64,000 nucleotides of DNA, from positions 806,001 to 870,000 of the forward strand of contig NZ_CYTW01000001.1 of NCBI RefSeq assembly GCF_001458215.1, read 5' to 3'. The stretch's first letter is position 1. The number at the start of each line of letters is the position of its first letter. The notes beneath the pieces were generated by a model. It was not told where the DNA came from. It worked only from the letters and a program-made list of their open reading frames with translations, and did no database searches. Of the stretch, positions 48,059 through 57,538 are shown piece after piece. The position numbers and the translations under genes are program-made. This stretch comes from Shimia thalassica (GTDB lineage Bacteria > Pseudomonadota > Alphaproteobacteria > Rhodobacterales > Rhodobacteraceae).

Positions 48059-49210
48059 TCAAAGATCAAGAACAACCGGTCCTTTGGGGCGTGCACAGCA
48101 GATCAAAACCTGCCCTGCCTCCGGTGCGTGAAGCGGTTCTTCAAAGTATTCTACGTCACCTGACACCAACCCACATTTGCAAGAGTTGCAGATGCCTGCG
48201 CGGCAAATGAACTCTGGGTCTAAGCCGGCATCTTCCGCCAGTTCAAGCAATGACTCTGACGAGCCATCCCAATGCGCCGAGACATTTGAACGTTGAAACG
48301 ACACATCGCCTTCGGACTGGCTTGCGGAAGCAACAGGTTGATCCGCATCTTCATCTGCGGCAGCCCAAGCATCCGGGTTCGTCAGAAAAGTGAGCGACTG
48401 GATGGTCGGGGTAGCCAAAGATGCAGCCTTCGATGGTGCCGTTCCTTTCGCCAGTGCCTCTAACGAGCCCGCCTTGCCAAAGAACTCATAGGAAATCCGT
48501 CCTTTGGGCACGCCCAATTCCTGTAACAATTGGTACATTGCCACCATGAAAGGCGTCGGGCCGCACATATACACGTCATAGTCACCGATAGGGATGTGTT
48601 GGCGCAAAAATGCGGCATCGATGACACCCTCTGCATCAAACAGCTTTGCCGCGCGATCGGCATCAGACGGGCGGCGATAGACAAAGCGCGCCGTGATCCG
48701 GTCGTTTTGAAGCGCCAGCACCTCGTCACGCAATGCATGCACCTTGCCGTTTTCACAGGCATGAAGGAAATGCACTTCGCGATCTGTCTGGGACAGCCGG
48801 TGCAGCATCGACACCATGGGCGTCAAACCCACTCCGCCCGACAACAGCAGCACAGGGCGGTCGCTGGCTTCATCCAGAAAAAACGTTCCCCGCGGGGCCG
48901 CCACGTCCAGCGTTGCATCAACATCGATGTGGTCGTGCAGCCAGCTTGATCCGACACCATCCGGTGCGCCGTTGTGGCCTGTTTCGCGCTTGACCGTAAT
49001 GCGATGATACTGCGCCTCTGACGGATCACCGGAAACGGAATACGTTTTCAGAACAGGCTGGTCTGATCCGGGCACGCGCAGGGTTAGGTATTGACCCGGT
49101 TTTGCGTCCCAGACAGGCGCCCCGTCGGTGGGTTCCAGATAGAACGAGGTGATGATGTCACTTTCAATCACCTTGTGCGCGACGCGGAATTCACGAAAAC
49201 CATCCGCCAT
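48059..49210 (-). CDS. Flavin/ferredoxin reductase component of a Rieske oxygenase
   Basis: A 383-aa reductase. An FAD domain (KPGQYLTLRV, KTYSVSGDPS) and an NAD(P)H domain (LLLSGGVGLTPMVSML, DVYMCGPTPFM) resemble the flavohaemoprotein/VanB type. After a linker of about 70 residues comes a C-terminal plant-type [2Fe-2S] domain with the ligand set CRAGICNSCKCG and a distal Cys in ICCARP. It begins 1 base after the stop of the Rieske oxygenase gene and supplies it with electrons; it could also serve the orphan oxygenase at 33.8 kb. Confidence 0.9.
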   Translation of the reverse strand: MADGFREFRVAHKVIESDIITSFYLEPTDGAPVWDAKPGQYLTLRVPGSDQPVLKTYSVSGDPSEAQYHRITVKRETGHNGAPDGVGSSWLHDHIDVDATLDVAAPRGTFFLDEASDRPVLLLSGGVGLTPMVSMLHRLSQTDREVHFLHACENGKVHALRDEVLALQNDRITARFVYRRPSDADRAAKLFDAEGVIDAAFLRQHIPIGDYDVYMCGPTPFMVAMYQLLQELGVPKGRISYEFFGKAGSLEALAKGTAPSKAASLATPTIQSLTFLTNPDAWAAADEDADQPVASASQSEGDVSFQRSNVSAHWDGSSESLLELAEDAGLDPEFICRAGICNSCKCGLVSGDVEYFEEPLHAPEAGQVLICCARPKGPVVLDL

Positions 49211-49211
49211 C

Positions 49212-50252
49212 TTACTGGCTCATCTTTTCGTCAACCAGCGCCTCTTCGGCGATCATGGCTTCCAGCTGGCGACGGAACCGAAGTTGTCCCGCATCGATCC
49301 CGAGATCGATATGGGGCGACGTCTTTTCGGTCATTCCGATCTGCACTTCGTCCAGAACCGCGCGATCTTCTTCAAAGGCGCCACGCACGTCTTCGCTCAT
49401 CATTTTTGACAGCTCTTCATCGTCTGGGCGGATGTTGCGCAGCTGGAACCAGCAATAGCGGGTTTCGGTTTCGGTCGTCGGCGTCATGAAGTTGTAGCTG
49501 TCCATGACAAAGGTGTTTTCGTGCAGAGTGCCGTCGACACCACCTGTGCCCGCGGGGGTGAAAATCGCCCGGATCAACGCATGTCCGGGATACCGCACTT
49601 CATAGTGTTGCAGACGGTCGCAATTGCCCTCGAATTCAATCACTTTCTTGTAGAAGGGGGCGGGTTCGTGATCCATCATCCAACGGTGAACGATGACGCC
49701 GGTATCTGTTTTAGTGACACGCAATGGTGTGTCCTTGGTTGCGTCGGCCGCAAACGAGGATTCGTGGACCCATGCGACATGGGTGGGATCAAGAAGGTTG
49801 TCGCACATGAAGAGATAGTTGCACTTCAGCTCCATCGCGGCACCACGGTTGATGCCCCATTCGGGACTGTCAAAGTTCGGGATATCGATGATGTCTTCAA
49901 TATCGGCGATGGCCGCGTTGCCCATCCAGATCCAAACCAGACCATATTTTTCATGCACAGGATAGGGCCGGACCCGCGCAGCGGACGGGATGCGACCGCC
50001 CCCCGGAGCCCAGACACACTGGCCGGCACAGTCAAAAGTCAGGCCGTGATATCCACACTCGACGTTGTTGTCCTTGATCCGCCCCTTTGACAACGGAAGC
50101 TTGCGATGCGGGCAGGCATCCTCCATCGCGATGACTTCACCTTCGTCATTACGGAACATGCAAATCTTCTCGCCAAGTACAATGACTTGTTGCAAATCGT
50201 TGACGATCTCGCTGCTCCAGGCGGCGACATACCATGCGTTTTTCAGAAACAT
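49212..50252 (-). CDS. Rieske oxygenase, VanA-type demethylase-like
   Basis: A 346-aa oxygenase starting MFLKNAWYVAAWS, the usual opening of vanillate-O-demethylase-like enzymes, supported by an AGGAAG ribosome site. Rieske ligands are in DACPHRKLP and ECGYHGLTF; the mononuclear iron site is DNLLDPTHVAWVH with a normal bridging Asp. Family members remove O- or N-methyl groups or hydroxylate small rings. Its place between hutC, a transporter and a LysR gene suggests a histidine-related or other imported small-ring substrate; that is inference. Confidence 0.88.
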   Translation of the reverse strand: MFLKNAWYVAAWSSEIVNDLQQVIVLGEKICMFRNDEGEVIAMEDACPHRKLPLSKGRIKDNNVECGYHGLTFDCAGQCVWAPGGGRIPSAARVRPYPVHEKYGLVWIWMGNAAIADIEDIIDIPNFDSPEWGINRGAAMELKCNYLFMCDNLLDPTHVAWVHESSFAADATKDTPLRVTKTDTGVIVHRWMMDHEPAPFYKKVIEFEGNCDRLQHYEVRYPGHALIRAIFTPAGTGGVDGTLHENTFVMDSYNFMTPTTETETRYCWFQLRNIRPDDEELSKMMSEDVRGAFEEDRAVLDEVQIGMTEKTSPHIDLGIDAGQLRFRRQLEAMIAEEALVDEKMSQ

Positions 50253-50365
50253 TCGACTTCCTAGCTGATGTGGGTTCATTGGCTTATTTGTCTAGATGAT
50301 ACGCCGGCGCGTACGTCAAAAAAAACCAACTCAATGCGCTCGCATTGTTTAGGAAATCTAATCTT

Positions 50366-51268
50366 TTAGTTCGACGACTCGGATAGAATCCAATTCAGGA
50401 AATTGCGGTTCATTTTGCTTTCCAGCGTCAACGGCCCCCAGTAAATGTAATAGGGTTCCGGCATTTTCAAAGAGTGCTGTGAAATTCGGATCAATCGGCC
50501 TTGGCCAAGGTCCGCAGATGCAAAAGACAGCTGTGCCAATGCGATACCCTGACCATTGGCAACCGCTTCGAGGGCTGAGCTGGATAAAGAGTGAACGGAT
50601 GTCGGTTTTGAGAACGGTTCGGGTAGCCCTAAAGATGTGAGCCAAGAGCCAAGCCTTGGAACCGTCGCATATTCTGGACCCCAGTCGATATCGACCCATG
50701 GCAACTCGGGCAGATATTCTTGATCCAGCGCTTGAGGGTTTTCTTTTAGAAACTCTGGAGAACAAACAGGAAAGCAGGCGTCATGAAACAGAACGCGGGA
50801 ATGAGGAAACGTATCAGAAACAGATCCATACGTTAGTCTGAACATATGATCCAGAAACGCGGGGTCAGGTTCGCCGTGTGTTGCCTCAAGACGAATTGAG
50901 GCTTCGCCATATTGTGATTCAAAGCTGTGAAGTCGCGGTTGCAACCACTTGAGCAACAGCGTTGGCAGGCCTGATACATGTATGTCCAGCTCGGACGCTT
51001 GGTGTGCCAGCAAGACATGTGCCTGTTTCAGTTTTTCAAAACCGGTAGAGAGGATTGCGTGATATGTCACCGCTTTGGGCGCAAGGGCAGCGCGGCGGCC
51101 GTCTTTCATAATGAGTGGCATCTGCAGGTGTTCTTCAAGAAGCTTGATTTGCTGACTGATTGCACCGGGGGTTACGCCAAGCTCTCTTGCGGCGGCATTC
51201 ACAGAGCCAAGTCTGCCGAAGCTCTCGAAGGCTTGCATGGCACGTAAGGGTGGCAGGATGGATTGCAT
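50366..51268 (-). CDS. LysR-family regulator, GcvA-like
   Basis: A 300-aa regulator with the N-terminal helix-turn-helix FESFGRLGSVNAAARELGVTPGAISQQIKLLEEHL and a periplasmic-binding-like effector domain. It is upstream of and on the same strand as the Rieske oxygenase pair, and divergent from the binding-protein gene; either may be its target. Confidence 0.9.
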   Translation of the reverse strand: MQSILPPLRAMQAFESFGRLGSVNAAARELGVTPGAISQQIKLLEEHLQMPLIMKDGRRAALAPKAVTYHAILSTGFEKLKQAHVLLAHQASELDIHVSGLPTLLLKWLQPRLHSFESQYGEASIRLEATHGEPDPAFLDHMFRLTYGSVSDTFPHSRVLFHDACFPVCSPEFLKENPQALDQEYLPELPWVDIDWGPEYATVPRLGSWLTSLGLPEPFSKPTSVHSLSSSALEAVANGQGIALAQLSFASADLGQGRLIRISQHSLKMPEPYYIYWGPLTLESKMNRNFLNWILSESSN

Positions 51269-51367
51269 AGTGTGCCTAAAGTTAAAGCGCTTAGATCTAA
51301 CGTCAAGAATACTGAACGGTACCGCTACAAAATTGGTTTGTCACGAGTAATGTAGCCTTTTAGCATA

Positions 51368-51384
51368 TTAAATATAGACATAAT
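51368..51384. promoter_or_regulatory. HutC-like site upstream of the binding-protein gene
   Basis: TTAAATATAGACATAAT, an exact 17-base copy of the site before the permeases, 65 bases upstream of the start codon. Confidence 0.65.
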
Positions 51385-51449
51385 ATGAGGCCGCGTTTTC
51401 TATTTGTTTGTTTCCCGAAAAGAGGAGGCAAACCTACCAGGAGAAGCCA

Positions 51450-52948
51450 ATGACAATTACCACAAACCGTCGTGTCCTTTTGCTTGGGGCGAGCGCCCTT
51501 GGAGCAACGGCCCTTCTTGGTCTTTCGGGTCAACCCCTTCGGGCCGCGACACCATCAATAGGTGGGACGCTTCGGCTCGGGATTGGCAGCGTTGATTCAG
51601 GTGAAACGCTTGATCCACAAGCAACCGAGACGAAGTTCACGCAGAACCTGCAATGGCAGCTTCGCAATAACCTGATCGAAGTTGGCGCAGGCGGTGTTCT
51701 TATTCCCGAACTCGCGACCAGCTGGGACGCGAACGAAGATTTGACGGTCTGGACATTCAAACTGCGTCAGGGTGTTGAATTCCACAATGGCAGGATCATG
51801 GATGCTGATGACGTTGTTTTCTCGATCAAGCTGCATTTGGGCGAAGACAGCTATTCTCAGGTTAAATCCCTCGTATCCGTCATCAGCGATGTTCAAGCGA
51901 CAGCGTCTGACGAGGTCACGATTACCCTGAATGCGCCAAACGCGGGCTTCCCGCCGGTTTTGGCCCTGACATGCCTTTATATTGTACCAGCAGACGACAT
52001 GAACTTTGACGCTGGCATCGGCACCGGTCCGTATATTCTTGAAATCTACGAACCCGGTGTAAAATCCATCGTGCGCAAGAACCCCAACTACTGGAAGGCT
52101 GACCGCGCGCATTTCGACTCGGTTGAGATGCTGGCGATCCGTGACGTAAATGCGCGTACAACCGCCCTGCAAACCGGTCAGATCGACGCGATGAATTCGG
52201 TCGATCCCACCACGGCAAACCTGTTGGCTGCGATGCCCGGTGTCGATCTTTTGCAGACACAGGGCAAAGTGCATTATTGCTTTAGCATGATCACAACCGA
52301 TCCCTTGTTTGCGGATGCCCGCGTGCGCAAGGCGATGAAGCTTTCGATCAACCGATTTCAACGGCTTGCGAATACCACAATGCGGACATTTCCCAGCACG
52401 AGTACGATCCAGAGCAGGCGAAATCGCTTTTGAATGTGGCGGGCGCAGAAGGACTGGCGACGACTTTGCACGCGTCTAACACCCCCTTCACCGGAGCCGT
52501 GGACGTCGCGCAGTTGTTCAGCGAACATGCCGCCGCCGCAGGTATCAACATCACGGTTTCACGCGAACCCGAAGACGGGTATTGGTCCAACATCTGGGGC
52601 AAGAAACCGTTCTTTGCATCGCGCTGGTCGGGGCGAGCAACCGAAGACCTGATGTTGTTACTGGGTTACTCCAAAGAGGCTTTGGGCGGATATAATGCCA
52701 CCAACTGGGACAATGATGCGTTCAATGTCGCGCTGACAGCTGCACGTTCGGAAAAAGATGATGCCAAACGGCGCGCTCTTTACGCCGAATGCCAGTCGAT
52801 CGTGGCCGAAGATGGTGGCCTGATTGCGCCGGTCTGGGCAGATTTCCTTGATGCGAAATCAAGCAAAGTGTCCACGCCTGACGCGATATCCGGCGACTGG
52901 GATCTTGACGGCAACCGCTGTGCGGAACGCTGGTGGTTTAACGCCTAA
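51450..52948 (+). pseudogene. Peptide-type ABC transporter binding protein (SBP_bac_5) with internal deletion and frameshift
   Basis: The first part (twin-arginine-like signal TNRRVLLLGASALGATALL, then the SBP_bac_5 domain) reads well up to RKAMKLSINRFQ near 52358. There the frame jumps: ACEYHNADISQHEYDPEQAK and then SLLNVAG continue in another frame to the proper end CAERWWFNA. Compared with the family, about 25 residues are missing at the joint, so a deletion of roughly 75-80 bases caused the shift. It was the solute receptor of the transporter at 44.5-48 kb. A terminator follows. Confidence 0.88.
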
Positions 52949-52964
52949 GTTTTAGCCCACTCAT

Positions 52965-52996
52965 GATGCGGACCGTGAGAGATCGCGGTCCGCATC
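52965..52996 (+). terminator. Terminator after the binding-protein gene
   Basis: An 11-bp stem GATGCGGACCG/CGGTCCGCATC with a 10-base loop, then CGTTTCTG. Confidence 0.7.
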
Positions 52997-53024
52997 CGTT
53001 TCTGACACTTACGCAAGATGCAAG

Positions 53025-54395
53025 ATGCCTGACTCCCTGAACAACCTGCTTACGGCCCTGAAACCACAATTCGCGGATCGGCTTTTGACGTCGGACGCGG
53101 CTCGCGAACACCATGGCAGCGGTGAAAGCCACCTTACTCCGGCTTGGCCGGACGCCATTGTCATGGTTCAATCCACAGAAGAGGTTTCGGATGTATTGGC
53201 GGCCTGCACCTGCTATGGCGTACCGGTCATTCCCTTTGGAGCCGGCTCTTCGATCGAAGGCCAGATCCACGCCCCACATGGCGGGATCAGCCTTGATATG
53301 TCCGCGATGCATGCGATCCTGTCTGTGCAGGACACTGACATGGATTGCACCGTTCAATGCGGCGTGACCCGACAGGCCTTGAACGAACATTTGCGCGTCA
53401 CGGGATTGTTCTTTCCGGTCGAGCTTGGGGCCCACGCAACGTTGGGGGGGATAGCGGCGACGCGTGCCTCGGGAACAACCACAGTGCGCTATGGCTCGAT
53501 GCGTGATCTCGTTCTCGGGATGACCATTGTGATGCCGGATGGCGAGATTATCAAAACGGGCGGGCGGGCGCGGAAATCTTCGGCGGGCTACGATCTGACC
53601 CGCCTGTTTATCGGCTCCGAAGGGACACTTGGCGTCATCACCGAATTGAACTTGCGCCTGTTCGGTGTGCCGGAAGCGACGCAAACCGCCATGTGCAGCT
53701 TTGCGACCATCGAAGATGCCACCCAAACCGTTGTTATGGCATTGCAATGTGGTTTGTCATTGAACCGGATCGAACTGGCAGACAGGTTACAAATGCAAGC
53801 GATCAACAGGTATTCCAAAACGGATTTACCTGAATCGCCAACCCTTTGGGTCGAACTGACAGGCGCGCCTGCGACGGTTGAAAACGATATGGAAGTGTTT
53901 GAAGGGCTCGCAGAAACCGCAAGCCGGTTTGACCGCGCCACAACCGCAGAGGACGCTTCCCGGCTTTGGCGCGTGCGCCATGATGCGCTGTATGCATCCC
54001 GTGCGCTGCGTCCTGGCATCAAAGGCATTTCAACGGATGTTTGCGTGCCCATCTCGCAATTGCCCGCAATTATCAGTGAAATTCAGGATGTGATCGCAAC
54101 GACGTCTATACAGGCCCCGCTTGTGGGGCATGTCGGGGACGGGAATTTTCATCTGGTTCTGCTTTATGACCCTGAAAACCAGGACGAGGCCCAAGAGGCC
54201 CGCCATATCAACACGCAACTTGTTGAGATGGCCCTTAAAATGGGGGGGACCTGTACGGGTGAACACGGCGTCGGATTGGGTAAAAAAGCCTATCTTACTG
54301 CCGAGCATGGGCCCGCTCTTGGGGTGATGCGCCGCATTAGGAACGCCCTTGATCCAGACAATATCATGAACCCCGGCAAGATCTTCGATCTTTGA
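53025..54395 (+). CDS. FAD-linked 2-hydroxyacid dehydrogenase (GlcD/D-lactate dehydrogenase family)
   Basis: A 456-aa flavoprotein with an FAD_binding_4 (PCMH) domain (VPVIPFGAGSSIEGQIHAPHGG, HATLGGIAATRASGTTTVRYG, YDLTRLFIGSEGTLGVIT) and a C-terminal FAD-oxidase domain ending CTGEHGVGLGKKAYLTAEHG. Such enzymes oxidise D-lactate, glycolate or larger D-2-hydroxy acids to keto acids. It stands 15 bases before a HisC-like aminotransferase, so I infer that it makes a keto acid for transamination, possibly imidazole-pyruvate from imidazole-lactate. Confidence 0.88.
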   Translation: MPDSLNNLLTALKPQFADRLLTSDAAREHHGSGESHLTPAWPDAIVMVQSTEEVSDVLAACTCYGVPVIPFGAGSSIEGQIHAPHGGISLDMSAMHAILSVQDTDMDCTVQCGVTRQALNEHLRVTGLFFPVELGAHATLGGIAATRASGTTTVRYGSMRDLVLGMTIVMPDGEIIKTGGRARKSSAGYDLTRLFIGSEGTLGVITELNLRLFGVPEATQTAMCSFATIEDATQTVVMALQCGLSLNRIELADRLQMQAINRYSKTDLPESPTLWVELTGAPATVENDMEVFEGLAETASRFDRATTAEDASRLWRVRHDALYASRALRPGIKGISTDVCVPISQLPAIISEIQDVIATTSIQAPLVGHVGDGNFHLVLLYDPENQDEAQEARHINTQLVEMALKMGGTCTGEHGVGLGKKAYLTAEHGPALGVMRRIRNALDPDNIMNPGKIFDL

Positions 54396-54410
54396 CCTTT
54401 AGGAAATTTT

Positions 54411-55610
54411 ATGCTCGTATCTGCCCCTCATAACCTCATCCGCACAGACGTTACCAAGCTTCCTGACTATAACGCGGGACTGGCGCTGGATTTGTTCAAA
54501 GCCACCTATGGCATTAACTGTCTTGCCAAACTCGACAGCAACGAAAGCCCGCTTGGCCCATTACCCCGCGCCATTGCGGCCATGCAGGATGCCGCTGCTG
54601 GGGTCGGGCGTTATCCGGACGCTGCAAATACCGCGCTGCGCGACCTGATCGCCAAAACGGTTGGCACGAACAAAGACAACATCATTTTTGGCAACGGGTC
54701 CGAAGACCTGATCGGCGCACTGTTTCGGGCTGTTATTCGTCCACAAGATCAAGTTGTCACAATTTGCCCAAGCTTTGGCCTGCATGAATTCGGGGCGATG
54801 ATGTTCGGCGCACATGTGACCAAAGTTCCGTTCAATTCGGATTGGTCTTTTCCGGTAGAAGGCCTGTGCGACGCCTTGCGCAACAAGCCACGCGTGCTGA
54901 TTTTTTCGTCGCCCAGCAATCCCGCGGGTCCGGTGATCACCGAGGCGGAATTTCGACAGGTTATCTCGGCGGCTGATCCCGAAACTTTCATCTGTTTTGA
55001 TGAGGCGTATGTTGAATTTGTTGAAGAGGATAACCGGTTCGATGCTCTGGCAATTCTGGCCGAGACAGGGAAACCTTCGATTGTGCTGCGCACCTTCTCC
55101 AAGGCCTATGGCCTTGCTGGCGCACGCGTCGGGTATGGGATCGCAAGTGATCCCCTGTTGATCAAAGCCCTGATGAAGACCCGCAATCCGTTCGGGGTGA
55201 ACGCGCTGGCCGCCTGTGCTGCGGTCGAGGCAATTGGCGACACGGCCCACCTGGATCAGGTGGTGAAACTGGCAACTCTGGAACGTAAACGCGTCTCTGC
55301 TGCGCTTGCTGACAAGGGCTTTGCCTCTGCGCCGACACAAACCAATTTCGTGTTTTTTGACACAGGGGCGCCGGCCAGCATTCTGGCAGAGAATCTGCGC
55401 AATAAGGGCGTGTTGATCAAAGCATGGCAAGAAGCCCCCTTCGAAAACTGGGCGCGTGTCACCATGGGATCACCTGCCGAAAACGACCTTTTCCTGAACG
55501 CCCTATCGATTTATGAGGATCGGTTCCACATCGCAGGTCTGATCCCGAACGGCAACAAAAGGGGCGTCCCGACCTCGTGTCTGACGCCCCGCTTTACGAC
55601 GATTTTCTAA
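54411..55610 (+). CDS. HisC-like PLP aminotransferase
   Basis: A 399-aa class I/II aminotransferase of the histidinol-phosphate aminotransferase group: LDSNESPLGP, the ATYGINCLAK start, FSSPSNPAGPVIT, CFDEAYVEF and the PLP lysine in RTFSKAYGLAGARVGYG. Catabolic HisC-like enzymes act on histidine, phenylalanine or their keto acids. The last 35 codons run through a GC hairpin and do not look like the family's normal end, so the C-terminus may be frameshifted. It forms a pair with the FAD dehydrogenase. Confidence 0.85.
   Translation: MLVSAPHNLIRTDVTKLPDYNAGLALDLFKATYGINCLAKLDSNESPLGPLPRAIAAMQDAAAGVGRYPDAANTALRDLIAKTVGTNKDNIIFGNGSEDLIGALFRAVIRPQDQVVTICPSFGLHEFGAMMFGAHVTKVPFNSDWSFPVEGLCDALRNKPRVLIFSSPSNPAGPVITEAEFRQVISAADPETFICFDEAYVEFVEEDNRFDALAILAETGKPSIVLRTFSKAYGLAGARVGYGIASDPLLIKALMKTRNPFGVNALAACAAVEAIGDTAHLDQVVKLATLERKRVSAALADKGFASAPTQTNFVFFDTGAPASILAENLRNKGVLIKAWQEAPFENWARVTMGSPAENDLFLNALSIYEDRFHIAGLIPNGNKRGVPTSCLTPRFTTIF
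55561..55590 (+). terminator. Hairpin inside the 3' end of the HisC-like ORF
   Basis: GGGGCGTC/GACGCCCC with a 14-base loop, located within the annotated reading frame; it probably was the terminator of an originally shorter gene. Confidence 0.45.
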
Positions 55611-55624
55611 AACCTGCCTTATCA

Positions 55625-56611
55625 TCAAGGCTCATGAGGCGCCCCCAGACGCTCGCGGTATCTGATAGGGGGGACGCCCATCGTTTTGCGAAAATCCCGA
55701 CGAAAGGTTTCCGCAGATCCGAACCCGCAGACTTCCCAAATGTCCGATAAAGGTGTGGTACCGTTCTCTAGCAGCTCGGCAGCGCGCGACACACGTTCTG
55801 TCTTGAGCCAGTTCAGCGGGGTTGTTCCGGATTCCTCGTGAAACCGTCGTGCCAAAGTCCGCCCGCTTGTCGCGGCGGCGCTGGCCATGCGTTCAACCGG
55901 CCAGTCCTCGTCAAGCGAGGCGCGAATGCGGTCCTGAAGGGCCGCGAGGCCCGAACCTGCGCGGGTTTTGGGTTCCGGTCGCGGCACAAACTGCCGTTGG
56001 CCTCCATCCCGCTGGGCCGGCAGAACCAACCGGCGCGCCACAGAGGCGGCAACTTGCGCGCCAAAATCCTGTCGGATGATATGCAGGCCGAGATCAAGCC
56101 CCGCTGCAGACCCCGCCGAGGTATAGACACGGTCACCTTCCACAAACAGGACGTCCGGATCGACATCAATTTCGGGAAAGCGTTCGGCAAGCAGGTCTGT
56201 GTACCGCCAATGGGTTGTTGCACTTTTCCCGTTCAAAAGCCCGGCCGCCGCCAAAACAAAGACCCCCGAACAGATTGAAGCAATGCGCGCGCCCCTGTCA
56301 TATGCCGCCCGCAATGCCGAACAAAGCTCTTCGGGAACCGGTGTATCGGCGCCACGCCACCCTGGAACGATGATCAGGCTGGCGTCTTGCAGCATGCCGA
56401 GATTTTCTTCCGCGTCCAATGTGATACCACCAACCGCGCGAATGGGGCCGGGCTCCGCCTTTACGGTTGCAAACCTGTACCAATTCTCAAACTCCGGACG
56501 CGGCAGGGCAAAAAGCTCGACAGAGATCCCAAATTCAAACGTGCACAATCCGTCATAGGCAATCGCGCAAACAAGTGGGTGTTTTTCAGGAAAAGAGGCA
56601 AATTTTGTCAT
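55625..56611 (-). CDS. AraC-family regulator with DJ-1/PfpI-like domain (FtrA-like)
   Basis: A 328-aa protein. The N-terminal domain is amidotransferase-like (VCAIAYDGLCTFEFGISVELF, SICSGVFVLAAAGLLNGK with the nucleophile-elbow Cys), and the C-terminus has two AraC helix-turn-helices (WPVERMASAAATSGRTLARRF; DIWEVCGFGSAETFRRDFRK). Regulators of this type often control amine or betaine catabolism (GbdR-like). The start at MTKFASFPEKH is preferred over 56689. Divergent from the NTF2-like gene. Confidence 0.85.
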   Translation of the reverse strand: MTKFASFPEKHPLVCAIAYDGLCTFEFGISVELFALPRPEFENWYRFATVKAEPGPIRAVGGITLDAEENLGMLQDASLIIVPGWRGADTPVPEELCSALRAAYDRGARIASICSGVFVLAAAGLLNGKSATTHWRYTDLLAERFPEIDVDPDVLFVEGDRVYTSAGSAAGLDLGLHIIRQDFGAQVAASVARRLVLPAQRDGGQRQFVPRPEPKTRAGSGLAALQDRIRASLDEDWPVERMASAAATSGRTLARRFHEESGTTPLNWLKTERVSRAAELLENGTTPLSDIWEVCGFGSAETFRRDFRKTMGVPPIRYRERLGAPHEP

Positions 56612-56709
56612 GTTGGCAGAATCCGACCGAATGTTGTCAATTAAGCCAGTATCGCGATCTGTGCGTTGGTGGCAAGACTGGATCATCAAAACAAAACGGA
56701 AACCGGATC

Positions 56710-57093
56710 ATGACTTTTCAAACAGACCTTCTCGCCGCAATCGATACCTATTTTGACGCCATTCATTTTTGTGACACGGAAAAGCTGAACGCCGTTTTTC
56801 ACCCTCAGTCGAGCCTGTTCGACGCTGACAACGGCACCGTTTTTGTCGAACCGATTGACAGCTTTAGCCGGGACGTCGCGGGGCGCGTGTCACCGGCCAG
56901 CACTGGCCAGCCTCTGGAGGCCGAGGTTTTGTTGATCGACTTTCTGTCCCCGATCAGTGCGACAGTGAAAATTCGAATTCGGGCACACCAAAGCATCTTT
57001 GTGGATCACCTTGGGTTTGTTCTGGGGGCAGATGGATGGCAGATCGTCTCGAAGATCTGGCATCTCGAAAACACGGTTGAAACAACGGAATAA
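56710..57093 (+). CDS. NTF2-like (SnoaL/lumazine-binding-type) protein
   Basis: A 127-aa protein with the cone-fold pattern: AAIDTYFDAIHFCDTEKLNAVFHPQSSLF at the start and LGADGWQIVSKIWHLE at the end. Such proteins bind or isomerise small molecules; many are of unknown role. It is divergent from the AraC gene and 64 bases before the VOC gene. Confidence 0.75.
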   Translation: MTFQTDLLAAIDTYFDAIHFCDTEKLNAVFHPQSSLFDADNGTVFVEPIDSFSRDVAGRVSPASTGQPLEAEVLLIDFLSPISATVKIRIRAHQSIFVDHLGFVLGADGWQIVSKIWHLENTVETTE

Positions 57094-57157
57094 TGCGGAC
57101 CGAAACGATGGTGGCGCGGATCAGAGCGCTGAAAATAACAATTGAAAGAAAAGACAA

Positions 57158-57538
57158 ATGACAAAAATGAATGCGGTTGGATGGTTCGATATCTACGTTG
57201 ATAACATGGACCGCGCCGTCGCCTTCTACGAGGCGATGCTCGAGACCAAACTAGACCCGATCATTGACCCAACCGGCGAGTCCCAGATGATGAGCTTTCC
57301 AGCCGAGATGAGCGCCTATGGTGCAGGTGGTGCTTTGACCAAAACCCCACACGCGGGTCCCGGCGTCGGTGGCACCATTGTGTATTTCATGGTCGAAGAC
57401 TGCGCCGTGCAACAACAGCGCGCGCAAGAGGCGGGCGGCACCGTCATCAGACCCAAATTCTCGATTGGCGAGTTTGGCTGGGTTCTTCTCTGCCAAGATA
57501 CCGAAGGGAATATGATCGGGTTTAATTCCATGACTTAG
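57158..57538 (+). CDS. VOC-superfamily protein (glyoxalase/bleomycin-resistance fold)
   Basis: A 126-aa protein: GWFDIYVDNMDRAVAFYEAML and the final GEFGWVLLCQDTEGNMIGF are classic VOC motifs, with the metal-ligand Glu/His positions partly present. Single-domain VOC proteins of this size are often uncharacterised lyases or dioxygenase-like enzymes. It is probably co-transcribed with the NTF2-like gene. Confidence 0.85.
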   Translation: MTKMNAVGWFDIYVDNMDRAVAFYEAMLETKLDPIIDPTGESQMMSFPAEMSAYGAGGALTKTPHAGPGVGGTIVYFMVEDCAVQQQRAQEAGGTVIRPKFSIGEFGWVLLCQDTEGNMIGFNSMT

